The position numbers and the translations under genes were made by a program. 64,000 nt of DNA from Streptomyces lichenis (GTDB lineage Bacteria; Actinomycetota; Actinomycetes; Streptomycetales; Streptomycetaceae). The stretch covers positions 62,001 through 126,000 of the forward strand of contig NZ_JALPTH010000008.1 in NCBI RefSeq assembly GCF_023218175.1, read 5' to 3'. Shown piece after piece: positions 1 through 9,190 of this stretch. Each line of letters begins with the position of its first letter. Positions within the stretch are counted from its first letter, which is position 1. The notes beneath the pieces are model-generated. The model did no database searches. It saw nothing but the letters and a program-made list of their open reading frames with translations, and was not told where the DNA came from.

Positions 1-395
1 AGCTGGCCGACGTACTGGAGGTGGTGGTCCGCGAGGAGGGCGACTGCCTGGCCCGCTTCGAGTGCCTGCTCAGCCAGACGCACAACGCGCTGGCGCTGGC
101 CGACGCCTGCCTGGACCGGATCGCCGAGCTGCCGCCCGGGCCGATCAACCAGCGGCTGCCCAAGGTCCTGAAGGCCCCCGAGGGCCACACCTACGCCTGG
201 ACCGAGAACCCGCTCGGCATCAACGGCTACTACCTGGTGTCCAAGGGCGAGAAGACCCCCTACCGGCTCAAGCTCCGCTCGGCCTCCTACAACAACATCC
301 AGGCGCTGACCGAGCTGCTGCCCGGCACCCTGGTCGCCGACATGGTCGCCATCCTGGGCTCGTTCTTCTTCGTCGTCGGCGACATTGACAAGTAG
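1..395 (+). CDS. nuoD: NADH-quinone oxidoreductase subunit D-like protein, 3' end
   Basis: The gene is open at the left edge and is read from base 3; only about the last 130 residues are present. They match the C-terminal half of the 49-kDa (NuoD) subunit of complex I, which helps form the quinone pocket at the membrane interface. Recognisable blocks are PRIxxRLPK-like, YAWTENPLG, the [13 protein letters not shown] segment and a closing GDIDK, where canonical NuoD usually ends GDVDR. The stretch ILGSFFFVV before it is divergent. The next gene is convergent and is not a nuo gene, so this is more likely a stand-alone NuoD paralogue than part of the main complex I operon. That last point is inference. 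Confidence 0.8.
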   Translation, partial: LADVLEVVVREEGDCLARFECLLSQTHNALALADACLDRIAELPPGPINQRLPKVLKAPEGHTYAWTENPLGINGYYLVSKGEKTPYRLKLRSASYNNIQALTELLPGTLVADMVAILGSFFFVVGDIDK

Positions 396-421
396 CTCGC
401 GGGGCCTTTCCGCTCGTCCCG

Positions 422-1768
422 TCAGCCGACCGCGTTGCGGCGCAGCCCCACCACGTCGATCTGCTCGGTCTCGTCATGGGCGGTGAGGTCGATGACCTTG
501 CCCACCGCCCGCCGCTCCGGTCCGCGCCGCGCCTGGTGGTGGGCGAGTGCCTCCTCGCCGACCACGTCGGCCAGGTCCTCGTCCTCACCGACGGAGGCCG
601 CGCCGGTGTCCTTGACGGCGCCCGGACCCGCACCCGTACCGGTGTCCGTGGCCGTGCCGCCGCCTGCGCCCCCTTCCGCCCCGGTACCACTGGCCGACTG
701 CCCCGGCCCCGCGCCGAAGAAGTCGAACCCGCCCTGGAGCCGAGGCACCGGACCGCGTCGCCCGGCCGGCACGATGGCCGCCGCCGGCGCCACCGCCCTC
801 ATCCCCCCGCCCGGACCGCCCTTCCCAGGACCGTCCGCCCCCGCGCCGCCGTTGCCGCGGCCGACCGCCCCCGCAGCGCCACTGCCAGAGCCGCCCGTCC
901 CCACGCCGCCCTTCCCGGGACCGCCCTTTTCCGGGCCGTGGCCGTCCGTCCCCGGACCGTCCGCCCAGGGTCCGCCGGCGTCCGGGGCGTGCGTCCCGGG
1001 AACCGCCACCTCACCAGCGCCGACCGCCCCGGCCGCCCCAACCGAAGCCGCCTTCCGGCCCACCGCACCCACACCCGAGCCCGGGCCCTCGTGGTCCGCC
1101 GCACCCTCACGGGCCACCGCGTCCACATCCCCACCCGCGCCCGCATCCGCACCCTTCGCCTCCCGGGCCGCGTCCTGCGCGGTCGCGTTCCGGGTCAGTT
1201 CGGCGAGGGCGCGGGCCGCCTGGCGGTAGGCGTTCGCGGTCGGGGTGGAGCGGGCCGCCGGGAGTGCCGGGGGCCCGGCCGGGGCGCCGGAGCCCGCCGG
1301 GGCGTCCGGCGCGGCGGCCTCCAGGGCGAGTCGGCGCCGCCCCTCCAGGGCGCTGGCCCGTTCGGTCTCGGCGGTCGCGTACCGGCGCAGCAGCTCCGCG
1401 TGCTCGTTGCGCAGCCGGGCCAGCTCCACCCGCTTGGTGCGGAGTTTGGCGTCCAGCTTGGCCCGCAGCTCGCGGGACTCCTCCAGGTCGGTCTCCAGCT
1501 CGGCGATCCGCTCCTCGGTGCGCCACTGGTCGCCGGCCCGCGCCCGGGTGAGCTCGGCGACCCGGCGCCCGGCGGCCCGGTCCCAACCGCGCATCAGCAC
1601 CGCCCCGGTGACCGCCGCGGCGGCCGCGGCCGCGGCCAGCAGCCGCAGGGCCAGCGGGTCCGTCGGCAGCCAGGCGGCCGCCGCGCTCAGGACGGCCGCT
1701 CCCGCCACCGCGGAGGGCGGCAGAAGCCTGTGCAGGGGTGGGGAATGGCGGTGGCGTCCACGTGGCAT
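422..1768 (-). CDS. Coiled-coil membrane protein with disordered C-terminal half, unknown function
   Basis: Product of about 448 residues, which I do not recognise. An N-terminal basic stretch is followed by two hydrophobic Ala/Leu-rich segments (about residues 15-60) that look membrane-spanning. Next comes a strongly charged Glu/Arg/Leu heptad-like region (about 75-140), probably a coiled coil. The rest is a long Gly/Ala/Pro/Asp-rich low-complexity part with repeated GxGPG units. The C-terminus ends with a short ordered segment around VIDLTAHDETEQIDVVGLRR. The ATG at 1768 was chosen over one at 1813 because the extra 15 residues have no signal-like character; neither start has a strong ribosome binding site. 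It is convergent with the nuoD-like gene. Confidence 0.6.
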   Translation of the reverse strand: MPRGRHRHSPPLHRLLPPSAVAGAAVLSAAAAWLPTDPLALRLLAAAAAAAAVTGAVLMRGWDRAAGRRVAELTRARAGDQWRTEERIAELETDLEESRELRAKLDAKLRTKRVELARLRNEHAELLRRYATAETERASALEGRRRLALEAAAPDAPAGSGAPAGPPALPAARSTPTANAYRQAARALAELTRNATAQDAAREAKGADAGAGGDVDAVAREGAADHEGPGSGVGAVGRKAASVGAAGAVGAGEVAVPGTHAPDAGGPWADGPGTDGHGPEKGGPGKGGVGTGGSGSGAAGAVGRGNGGAGADGPGKGGPGGGMRAVAPAAAIVPAGRRGPVPRLQGGFDFFGAGPGQSASGTGAEGGAGGGTATDTGTGAGPGAVKDTGAASVGEDEDLADVVGEEALAHHQARRGPERRAVGKVIDLTAHDETEQIDVVGLRRNAVG

Positions 1769-1907
1769 GGCCTGAAATTTACCGTGCGTAGACGGTGAAT
1801 GACATGTCCGCAAGGGAAAGTTCAGGCCTCGTTACACGCCGTCCACCCGATCCCGCCACACCCCGCCGCAGGCCCGACCAGACCCCATACCCGCGGCATT
1901 CCGCCGG

Positions 1908-2894
1908 CTAACCGCCTATCAGCTTCTTCTCCTGGAGGTAGGCCTTCGCCACATCGGCCGGCTTGGCCCGCTCGGCGTCCACCTTCCGGTTCAGTTCGAC
2001 CAGGTCCTCGGTGGTCAGCGTCTTGGTGATCTTTTCCAGGGCCTCGGTTATCTCCGCCGAACCGGCGTCCTTGGCATTGACCACCGGCAGCACGTTGTCG
2101 GCGTTCTGGAGCTTCTTGTCGTCCTCCAGCAGCACCAGCCCGAACTGCTCCAGGGTGGCGTCCGTGGTGGTGGTCAGCACCAGCTGGGCGGACCCGTCCT
2201 TGACCGCCTGCTTGGACGGCACGCTGCCGACGCCCTTGGCGTCGATGCCCGCGACGTCGATACCGTAGGTCTTCTCCAGACCGGGCGCGCAGAAGGGGCG
2301 GATCGCGCACTCGTCACCGGCCGCGATCTTGACCTTGAGCTTCCGGGCGCCGAGGTCGGAAAGCGTCTTGAGCTTGTTCTTCTCGGCGTAGTCCTTGGTG
2401 ACGGCGAAGGCGTTCTGGTCGACCGCGTCACCGGCCGGCAGCACCTTCAGCCCGCGCGGTCCGGCGAGCTTCTCCAGGGCGTCCACGGTGGCGTTCACAT
2501 CGCTGGAGGCGACCGGCTTCTCCTGGGCCTGCTTGGGCCCGTTGACCTTCGCGTTGAGGAATTCGGCGAGCGTGGCCGCGTATTCCGGAACGACGTCGAT
2601 GTCCCCCTTCTCCAGGGACGGTTCGTACAGTTCGCGGTTCTCCACGGTCTTGATGGAGGTGCCGTATCCGGCGTCCTTGAGGACCTGCGCGTACAGCTCG
2701 GCGAGCACATTGGCCTCGGTGAAGCCGCCCGAGCCGACGACCAGCGAGCCCTTGCCCCCGTCCTTGCCGGAGGAGCCCGACGACCCGCCGGAGGAACCGC
2801 GGTCCTCCAGGCTGTCGCCCCCGCAGGCGGCCAGCCCGCCGGTCAGGGCCACCACGGCCAGTGCCGCTCCCGCCACACGTGCGGTTCTGCTCAT
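1908..2894 (-). CDS. Glycine betaine/choline-type ABC transporter substrate-binding lipoprotein
   Basis: Extracellular binding protein of a quaternary ammonium (osmoprotectant) importer of the OpuC/OsmX family, 328 residues. The signal peptide ends in a lipobox LAAC at residues 21-24, so the mature protein should be lipid-anchored. A Gly/Ser linker follows, then a domain starting near GSGGFTEANVLAELYAQVL, the usual start of OpuAC-like domains, with the characteristic EYAATLAEFL segment. It is the last gene of a three-gene minus-strand unit after two permeases (31 bp gap), and the ATPase gene is divergent. The ligand (betaine, choline or carnitine) cannot be read from the sequence. Confidence 0.9.
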   Translation of the reverse strand: MSRTARVAGAALAVVALTGGLAACGGDSLEDRGSSGGSSGSSGKDGGKGSLVVGSGGFTEANVLAELYAQVLKDAGYGTSIKTVENRELYEPSLEKGDIDVVPEYAATLAEFLNAKVNGPKQAQEKPVASSDVNATVDALEKLAGPRGLKVLPAGDAVDQNAFAVTKDYAEKNKLKTLSDLGARKLKVKIAAGDECAIRPFCAPGLEKTYGIDVAGIDAKGVGSVPSKQAVKDGSAQLVLTTTTDATLEQFGLVLLEDDKKLQNADNVLPVVNAKDAGSAEITEALEKITKTLTTEDLVELNRKVDAERAKPADVAKAYLQEKKLIGG

Positions 2895-2925
2895 GTCGTT
2901 CTCTCCGTCTGTCTCGTCAGTGGTG

Positions 2926-3666
2926 TTACGTCATGGCGCGTGCGGCGGCGGCCGGGTCCGCAGGCCCCGCCGACTTCGACGACCCCGGCGACCGGGTCAG
3001 GCGGGTGGCGCGCATCGGGTCGCACAACCGGCCCACCAGCACCAGCACGCCCTCGGCGGCCAGCGCCAGCGCACCCACCACGAGCGCGCCCGCCACCACC
3101 TGCCCGGTGTCACTGGTGTTGAACCCGGCCGTGATGATCCGGCCCAGCCCGCCCCCTCCGGCCATCGCGGCGAGCGTCGCGGTGGCGATCACCTGCACCG
3201 TCGCCGAGCGCAGCCCGATGAGCACCAGCGGGTACGCCAGCGGGAGTTCGACCCGGCGGAAGACCTGGCCGCCCGACATCCCCATCCCGCGGGCCGCCTC
3301 CACCACCGAGCGGTCCACCTCGCGCATCCCCACATAGGCGTTGGTCAGCAGCGGCGGCACCGCGAACAGCACCAGCGCGATGATGGTGGGCAGGTCCCCG
3401 TGGCGGCCGAGCGGGGTGAGCGTCAGCAGCACCAGCACCGCCAGCGTGGGCACCGCCCGCCCGACGTTCGAGAGATTGACCGCGAGGGCGCCGCCACGGC
3501 CGATGTGCCCCAGCCACAGCGCCAGCGGGAGGGCGATCAGGCAGGAGGCCAGCAGGCACACCCCGCTGAACCACAGGTGCTCCAGCAGCCGGGCGGTCAC
3601 CCCGCTCTCACCCTGCCAGTTGGCCCCGGTCGTCAGCCACGTCCAGGCATCGGCCACCGCGCCCAT
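2926..3666 (-). CDS. Osmoprotectant ABC transporter permease (second subunit)
   Basis: Integral membrane permease of the OpuC-type importer, 246 residues with about five to six hydrophobic segments. The EAA loop is visible as EAARGMGMSGGQVFRRVELPLAYPLVLIG, reduced here to its key motif EAARGMGMS, which contacts the ATPase. A short Ala/Pro-rich C-terminal tail follows the last helix. It starts 3 bp after the other permease gene ends, so the two are translated together and probably form a heterodimer. The ATP-binding subunit is encoded divergently at 4676. Confidence 0.9.
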   Translation of the reverse strand: MGAVADAWTWLTTGANWQGESGVTARLLEHLWFSGVCLLASCLIALPLALWLGHIGRGGALAVNLSNVGRAVPTLAVLVLLTLTPLGRHGDLPTIIALVLFAVPPLLTNAYVGMREVDRSVVEAARGMGMSGGQVFRRVELPLAYPLVLIGLRSATVQVIATATLAAMAGGGGLGRIITAGFNTSDTGQVVAGALVVGALALAAEGVLVLVGRLCDPMRATRLTRSPGSSKSAGPADPAAAARAMT

Positions 3667-3669
3667 CGC

Positions 3670-4446
3670 TCAGCCCGCCTCCTTGCCTATTCGGGCACCG
3701 CTTCCGGCGCCGCTCGCCGAACCGGCACCCGCCCGACCGCGGTCACCGCCCGCCCGACCGCGACCGCCGCCGGCCGGGCCGCTCCCGGTGCGGGTCCAGG
3801 GGGTCAGCAGCCGCTGGAGCCCGAGCAGCAGCAGGTCGGCGGCGACCGCCAGCAGCACGCAGAGCACCGAGGCGGTCAGCACCTGCGCCTTGAAGTAGCT
3901 CTTCAGCCCGGTGGTGATCAGGGTGCCGAGGCCGCCGTAGTCCACCAGGGCACCGACCGTGGTCAGCGCCACCGTGGAGACCGTGGCCATCCGCACCCCG
4001 GCCAGCACCGCGGGCAGCGCCAGCGGCAGCTCGACCTCCCACAGCAGCCGCGCGGGCCCGTACCCCATCCCGCGCGCGGCCTCCCGGGCCTCCTCCGGCA
4101 CCGCGGCCAGCCCGGCCAGGATGTTCCGTACCAGGATGGTCAGCGAGTAGAGCACCAGTCCGGTGACGACCAGCGCGGCGGACAGCCCGAACAGCGGCAG
4201 CAGCAGCGAGAACATGGCCAGCGAGGGGATCGCGTACAGCACGGTCGTCAGCCCCAGCACCGGGGCGGCGAACCTCGGCCGGGCCCGCACCAGCAGGGCC
4301 AGCGGGAAGGCCACCACCAGCCCGAGCAGCACCGACACCACCGTGATCCAGACGTGCTGGAGCGTGGCATCGGTCAACTCGGACGCGCGCGAGCGCAGAT
4401 ACTCGCCGCAGATCCACTCGTTGGCCACCAGGCATCCGGTGCCCAT
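3670..4446 (-). CDS. Osmoprotectant ABC transporter permease (first subunit)
   Basis: First gene of the minus-strand importer unit, 258 residues. Membrane segments run from about residue 30 to 215, with the EAA coupling motif at EAARGMGYGPARLL. Beyond the last helix the C-terminus is a Gly/Ala/Arg-rich disordered tail (about 225-258) that is not typical of the family. The N-terminus carries WICGEYLRSR before the first helix, as in other OpuCB/YehY-type permeases. Its start is separated from the divergent ATPase gene by 229 bp, where promoters for both directions must lie. Confidence 0.88.
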   Translation of the reverse strand: MGTGCLVANEWICGEYLRSRASELTDATLQHVWITVVSVLLGLVVAFPLALLVRARPRFAAPVLGLTTVLYAIPSLAMFSLLLPLFGLSAALVVTGLVLYSLTILVRNILAGLAAVPEEAREAARGMGYGPARLLWEVELPLALPAVLAGVRMATVSTVALTTVGALVDYGGLGTLITTGLKSYFKAQVLTASVLCVLLAVAADLLLLGLQRLLTPWTRTGSGPAGGGRGRAGGDRGRAGAGSASGAGSGARIGKEAG

Positions 4447-4675
4447 CCGCCCTCACCTCCCCCGTCCCCGTGAGCCGTCCCTCACATGGCTCTCGTATGC
4501 CGCTCTCCGCACCGCGCTTCCATGGCCGCGCTTCGAGCCGCAGTTCGATCCGCCACCGACCCTAACCCCCACCACCGACAATCACCGATGCCCGTCCGCA
4601 GACCGGCCACACCACGAAACACGGCCTTCACACATGACTGGTTCGAACCGGCGTACGTCGGGCCACAATGGCCGC
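4447..4675. promoter_or_regulatory. Divergent promoter region of the osmoprotectant importer
   Basis: The 229 bp between the permease gene (minus) and the ATPase gene (plus) must hold both promoters. It is less GC-rich than its surroundings from about 4570 to 4675. I could not assign unambiguous -10/-35 boxes or an operator. Confidence 0.4.
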
Positions 4676-5815
4676 ATGATCCGATTCGAGCACGTCACGA
4701 AGCGCTACCCGGACGGCACGCCCGCCGTGGACGACCTGTCCTTCGAGGTGGCCGAGGGCGAACTCGTCACGCTCGTCGGGCCGTCCGGCTGCGGCAAGAC
4801 CACCACCATGAAGATGGTCAACCGGCTGATCGACCCGACCGAGGGCCGTATCGAGGTCGACGGGCGCGATATCGCCGCCGAGGACCCCGTCGAACTGCGC
4901 CGCCGGATCGGCTACGTCATCCAGCAGGTCGGCCTCTTCCCGCACCGGACCGTCCTGGACAACACCGCCACCGTCCCCCATCTGCTCGGGGTCAAGCGCG
5001 GCAGCGCCCGCGCCCGCGCCGCCGAACTCCTCGAACTCGTCGGCCTGGACCCCGCCGTGCACGGCGACCGCTACCCCCACCAGCTCTCCGGCGGCCAGCG
5101 CCAGCGGGTCGGGGTGGCCCGGGCGCTCGCCGCCGACCCGCCCGTCCTCCTCATGGACGAGCCCTTCGGCGCGGTCGACCCGGTGGTCCGCGAGCACCTG
5201 CAGAACGAGTTCCTCCGCCTTCAGTCCGAGGTGCGCAAGACCGTGCTCTTCGTCACCCACGACATCGAGGAGGCGGTCCGGCTCGGCGACCGGATCGCGG
5301 TCTACGGGGAGGGCCGGATCGAGCAGTTCGACGCCCCCGCCACCGTGCTGGGCGCGCCCGCCTCCCCCTATGTCGCCGACTTCGTGGGCGCCGACCGGGG
5401 GCTGAAGCGGCTCTCGGTCACCCCCATCGAACCGGGCGACCTCCAGACCCCGCCGGTGGTCCACCTCGACGACACCCTGCCCCGCGACCTCGGCGCCCGC
5501 TGGGCCGTGGTGCTGGACGGCGACGACCAGCTGCACGGCTGGATATCGGCCGAGCAGGCCGCCCTGGGCGGCTCGGTGCGCGAGCACGCCCGCCGGATGG
5601 AGGCCTGGCTCCCGGTCGGCGCCTCGCTGAAGCAGGCCTTCGCCACCATGCTCCAGCACGACGCCGGATGGATCGCCGTCCTCGACCCGGCCGCCCGCAA
5701 CCGCTTCCTCGGCGTCCTCACCCCCGCCCGGCTGCACGAGGCGCTGCGCCGCTCCACCGCCGCCGACGCCCAGGCCATCGCCCGCGCCGAGGCCGATATC
5801 CAGACGGTCGGCTGA
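4676..5815 (+). CDS. Osmoprotectant ABC transporter ATP-binding protein with CBS domains
   Basis: ATPase of the betaine/choline-type importer, 379 residues. Walker A GPSGCGKTT is at residues 35-43, followed by a Q-loop, the signature LSGGQRQRVG, Walker B LLMDEPFGAVDP and the switch histidine in FVTHD. The C-terminal part (about 245-370) has two CBS-like repeats, which in OpuA-type ATPases sense ionic strength. The start ATG at 4676 opens directly with MIRFEHVTKRY, the usual beginning of this family; the reading frame continues upstream but without family similarity. It is divergent from the permease and binding-protein genes, so the transporter is split over two transcripts. Confidence 0.92.
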   Translation: MIRFEHVTKRYPDGTPAVDDLSFEVAEGELVTLVGPSGCGKTTTMKMVNRLIDPTEGRIEVDGRDIAAEDPVELRRRIGYVIQQVGLFPHRTVLDNTATVPHLLGVKRGSARARAAELLELVGLDPAVHGDRYPHQLSGGQRQRVGVARALAADPPVLLMDEPFGAVDPVVREHLQNEFLRLQSEVRKTVLFVTHDIEEAVRLGDRIAVYGEGRIEQFDAPATVLGAPASPYVADFVGADRGLKRLSVTPIEPGDLQTPPVVHLDDTLPRDLGARWAVVLDGDDQLHGWISAEQAALGGSVREHARRMEAWLPVGASLKQAFATMLQHDAGWIAVLDPAARNRFLGVLTPARLHEALRRSTAADAQAIARAEADIQTVG

Positions 5816-5837
5816 CCGCCCCCGCCGTCAGGGCGGT

Positions 5838-6953
5838 TCACCCCGCCGAGAGCCGCCCGCCCAGCCACTCCAGCGCGGGCGGGACCTCCCGCCGCCAGGT
5901 GGTGAAGTTGTGACCGCCGCTGTCCAGGGTGATCGAGGAGACCCGGGCGGGCGGCCGCACCCGGGCGATGAAGTCCAGGGTCGCCGCCCGCTCGGACTCG
6001 CCCTCACGGGAGGTCGTCACCAGGAACGAGGAGCGCGGCGCCCGGCCCGGCACGTGGTGGTCCAGGCTCCACAGCAGGTCGGCCCGGTTGCGCAACCGCT
6101 GGTCGCCGCCGAAGAGATCCCCGGTGGTCACGTCCTCCGGCGCCCGGTAGTGGGCGGACAGACCGGCCCCGGCCGCGTACCGCTCCGGATGGTGCATCGC
6201 GATCTTGAGCGCGCAGTAGCCGCCGGTGGAGTTCCCGATGATCCCCCAGCTCCGGGCCGCCGAACCGATCCGGTACGCCGAGGAGACGGCCCTCGGCAGA
6301 TCCCGGCCGAAGAAGGTCTCGGTACGCGGCCCGCCCGGCACGTCCACGCACTCGGTGTCCCTCGGCGGGGCTACCGTGGGCCGCATCATCACCAGCACCA
6401 TCGGCTTCATCCGCCCCTCCTGCACCAGGCGGTACGCGGTACGGGGGTAGTCCAGCCCCGTGATCAGGTTCTCCGCGGTGCCCGGATACCCGGTCAGCAC
6501 CACGGCCGCCGGGAAGTCCCGCCCCCGGTGCCCCGCACGGACGTACTCCGGCGGCAGATACACCAGCGCCGGGCTCGCGATCCCCGACTCCCCGCCGGAC
6601 ACCGCGACCTTCTCGATCCGCCCGCCCGGGGCGCCCGGCGCGTCCTCGCGGCCCAGCACCCGTACCGATCCCGCGCCCCGGCCCGCCGAGTGGTCCACCA
6701 CCACCCCCGGCCCCTGCTCCCGGCCCAGCAGATCGGCCCAGGACCCGTAGAAGAGGAACGTCCGGTTCGCGGCCAGCGCCACCACGGCGAACAGCGAGAG
6801 CTGCACCGCCGCCAGCAGCCCGACCCGGCCCAGCACCGGGAGCGGCCCGCGCCCGGCCAGCCGCGGCCAACGCCACACCGTCACCGCGAACAGCGCCCCG
6901 GCGGCCAGCACCGCCGCCCACAGCACCGTTGTGCTGGTCAGCCCGAGGTCCAT
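5838..6953 (-). CDS. Membrane-anchored alpha/beta hydrolase of the esterase D / mycolyltransferase family
   Basis: About 371 residues. Two or three hydrophobic helices at the N-terminus (about 5-65) are followed by an extracytoplasmic esterase domain. The nucleophile elbow is GNSTG in GIIGNSTGGYCALK, and the likely catalytic histidine lies in SGGHNFTTW near the C-terminus. This resembles antigen-85-like esterases that Streptomyces carry as membrane-anchored hydrolases; the substrate is unknown. The ATG at 6953 (MDLGLTS) was chosen because an upstream start at 7028 adds only a charged non-conserved leader. It is convergent with the osmoprotectant ATPase gene, with 22 bp between stops. Confidence 0.8.
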   Translation of the reverse strand: MDLGLTSTTVLWAAVLAAGALFAVTVWRWPRLAGRGPLPVLGRVGLLAAVQLSLFAVVALAANRTFLFYGSWADLLGREQGPGVVVDHSAGRGAGSVRVLGREDAPGAPGGRIEKVAVSGGESGIASPALVYLPPEYVRAGHRGRDFPAAVVLTGYPGTAENLITGLDYPRTAYRLVQEGRMKPMVLVMMRPTVAPPRDTECVDVPGGPRTETFFGRDLPRAVSSAYRIGSAARSWGIIGNSTGGYCALKIAMHHPERYAAGAGLSAHYRAPEDVTTGDLFGGDQRLRNRADLLWSLDHHVPGRAPRSSFLVTTSREGESERAATLDFIARVRPPARVSSITLDSGGHNFTTWRREVPPALEWLGGRLSAG

Positions 6954-7110
6954 GGCGGTTCCGCTCCCGTCCGTCCACTCGTACGCGGCCTGTGCGTCTT
7001 CCGGCCGCCGCCGAGGATTTCCCGGCACCCGATGAACCCGCCCCCCGCCCCGCTCGTCCTACAGGACGCCCGCCCGGTCCGCGTCGGCAACCGGCCGGAA
7101 GGGCGCCCGG

Positions 7111-7204
7111 GCCTCTGTCCGCAGAGGCAGCACGGCCCCTGTCCGCAGGGGGCAGGGCCACAGCCTCTGTCCGCAGAGGCGCCGCAGCCTCCGCACACAG
7201 AGGC
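7111..7204. repeat. Array of four short palindromes between divergent genes
   Basis: Four 16-bp inverted repeats of the form CCTCTGtccgCAGAGG lie at 7112-7127, 7136-7151, 7164-7179 and 7188-7203, spaced 24, 28 and 24 bp. Copies 1 and 3 are identical; copy 2 is CCCCTGtccgCAGGGG, in which both arms changed together so pairing is kept. Copy 4 has one arm mismatch and a different loop. The array ends 36 bp before the lysyltransferase start codon. It could be a multi-site operator or RNA hairpins in the leader. Confidence 0.75.
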
Positions 7205-7239
7205 GGCGAACCACTTGAACGCGAAAGTCACGGGAAGCG

Positions 7240-9087
7240 ATGTCTGTCACGGTAGATGGGGACAAGTCCGGAACGGTTCCGGGCCGGACGCGCCGGATGC
7301 TGCGCGGCCCGCGCCCGGAGAAGGTGCCCACCCTCGTCGGCACGGCCTGCACCTTCATCGGCCTGATCGACATCGCGGCCGGAGTCTTCCCGCGCTTCCG
7401 CGCCAGCCGGATGCACGCTCTCGCCGAGGTGTTGCCCGGCACCCTCGGCCCGCTGTCGGCGGCCCTCGCGGTCAGCGTCGGCGTCCTGCTGCTCCTGCTC
7501 GCGCACGGCCTCAAGCGCCGCAAGCGCCGGGCCTGGCGGGCCGCGGTCGTCCTGCTGCCCGCCGGGGCGCTCGCCCAGTTCGCGTACCGCCACTCGCTCA
7601 TCGGCGTGCTGCTGCCGCTGCTGCTGCTCGCCCTGCTGCTGCGCCACCGCGGCGAGTTCGCCGCACTGCCCGACCCGCGCAGCCGATGGCGAGCTCTCGC
7701 CAACTTCGTCCTGATGGGCGCCGGTTCTCTTATGCTCGGTCTGGCGATCGTCAGCGCCCACCCCCGCAAGACGATCGGCGACCCCAGCCTCAGCGACCGG
7801 CTGGAGCACGTGCTGTACGGCCTGTTCGGCTTCGAGGGCCCCGTCGGCTACCGCGGCAACGTGGACTGGACGGTCGGCTACTCCCTCGGCGCCCTCGGCC
7901 TGCTCACCGCCATCACCACCGTCTACCTCGCCTTCCGCCCCGAGCACCCGGTGGCCCGGCTCACCACCGACGACGAGGAGCGGCTGCGCGCCCTGCTGGA
8001 CAAGCACGGCGGCCGGGACTCGCTCGGCCACTTCGCGCTGCGCCGGGACAAGGCCGTGGTCTTCTCCCCCAGCGGCAAGGCCGCCGTCTGCTACCGGGTG
8101 GTCAACGGGGTGATGCTCGCCGGCGGAGACCCCATCGGCGACGTGGAGGCCTGGCCCGGCGCGATCGAGCGGTTCATGGACGAGGCCACCGCGCACTCCT
8201 GGACCCCGGCCGTGATGGGCTGCTCGGAGACCGGCGGAGAGGTGTGGACCCGGGAGACCGGGCTGGACGCCCTGGAGCTCGGCGACGAGGCGGTGGTGGA
8301 CGTCGCGGATTTCTCCCTCAGCGGGCGCGCCATGCGCAACGTCCGCCAGATGGTCAAGCGCATCGAACGCAACGGCTATGAGACCCGGGTACGCCGGGTC
8401 CGCGACCTCTCCGAGGGCGAGCTGGAGCGGATCCGGCGCGCCGCGGCGGACTGGCGCGGCACCGACACCGAGCGCGGCTTCTCCATGGCGCTCGGCCGGA
8501 TCGGCGACGCGGCCGACGGTGACGCGGTGATCGCCACCGCCCACCGCGCCGAGGACACCACCGGCGGCGGCCAGGCGGAGAAGGGAGCCCACGGCGACCT
8601 GAAGGCGATCATCCACTTCGTCCCCTGGGGCCCGGACGGCATGTCCCTGGAGCTGATGCGGCGTGACCGCTCGGCCGACCCCGGGATGAACGAACTGCTG
8701 ATCACCGCCGCGCTCCAGGCCGCGCCCGCCCTCGGCGTGAAGCGGGTCTCGCTCAACTTCGCCATGTTCCGCTCGGCCCTGGCCCGCGGCGAGAAGCTCG
8801 GCGCCGGACCGGTGCTGCGGATGTGGCGCGGGCTGCTGGTCTTCCTCTCCCGCTGGTTCCAGATCGAGTCGCTGTACAAGTTCAACGCCAAGTTCCAGCC
8901 CCGCTGGGAGCCCCGCTTCGTGGTCTACCGCACCACCCGCGAGCTGCCCCGCATCGGACTGGCCGCGATGCGCGCCGAGGGGTTCGTCAACGTCGCACTC
9001 CCCGGCCCGCTGACCCGCCGCCGCCCGGCCACCCCCTGCCCCCATCACACCCTGCGGGAGACCGCCCACGAGGTACGCGCCGCCTGA
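7240..9087 (+). CDS. MprF-like phosphatidylglycerol lysyltransferase domain membrane protein (DUF2156)
   Basis: 615 residues. The N-terminal part (about 30-230) holds five or six membrane helices, and the soluble C-terminal part (about 245-590) is the DUF2156/GNAT-like aminoacyl-lipid transferase domain. Recognisable pieces are VVFSPSGKAAVCYRVVNG, GDPIGD, the GFSMALGRIGD substrate loop and GPDGMSLELMRRD. In MprF/LysX proteins this domain transfers an amino acid, usually lysine from Lys-tRNA, to phosphatidylglycerol and so lowers membrane negative charge. There is no fused lysyl-tRNA synthetase, unlike mycobacterial LysX. The start at 7240 has only a weak ribosome binding site. Confidence 0.85.
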   Translation: MSVTVDGDKSGTVPGRTRRMLRGPRPEKVPTLVGTACTFIGLIDIAAGVFPRFRASRMHALAEVLPGTLGPLSAALAVSVGVLLLLLAHGLKRRKRRAWRAAVVLLPAGALAQFAYRHSLIGVLLPLLLLALLLRHRGEFAALPDPRSRWRALANFVLMGAGSLMLGLAIVSAHPRKTIGDPSLSDRLEHVLYGLFGFEGPVGYRGNVDWTVGYSLGALGLLTAITTVYLAFRPEHPVARLTTDDEERLRALLDKHGGRDSLGHFALRRDKAVVFSPSGKAAVCYRVVNGVMLAGGDPIGDVEAWPGAIERFMDEATAHSWTPAVMGCSETGGEVWTRETGLDALELGDEAVVDVADFSLSGRAMRNVRQMVKRIERNGYETRVRRVRDLSEGELERIRRAAADWRGTDTERGFSMALGRIGDAADGDAVIATAHRAEDTTGGGQAEKGAHGDLKAIIHFVPWGPDGMSLELMRRDRSADPGMNELLITAALQAAPALGVKRVSLNFAMFRSALARGEKLGAGPVLRMWRGLLVFLSRWFQIESLYKFNAKFQPRWEPRFVVYRTTRELPRIGLAAMRAEGFVNVALPGPLTRRRPATPCPHHTLRETAHEVRAA

Positions 9088-9177
9088 CCGCCGCCACACC
9101 GCGCCCCACCGGCCGCCCGCACCCGGGCGGACGGGCCCCGGCTCCCGGCCGACCGGGTCCGCCCCTCCCCGCGGTTC

Positions 9178-9190
9178 TAGGCTGTGTCCA
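9178..9190 (+). promoter_or_regulatory. Probable leaderless promoter of folP
   Basis: A TAGGCT -10 element (9178-9183) ends six bases before the folP ATG at 9190. There is no purine-rich ribosome binding site before the ATG, so transcription probably starts on or next to the start codon. A clear -35 box is not visible. Confidence 0.5.

Noticed and set aside
7111..7204. The palindrome array as a CRISPR
   Set aside because: Spacers would be only 8-12 bp, repeats are 16 bp and the arms covary; no cas genes are near.
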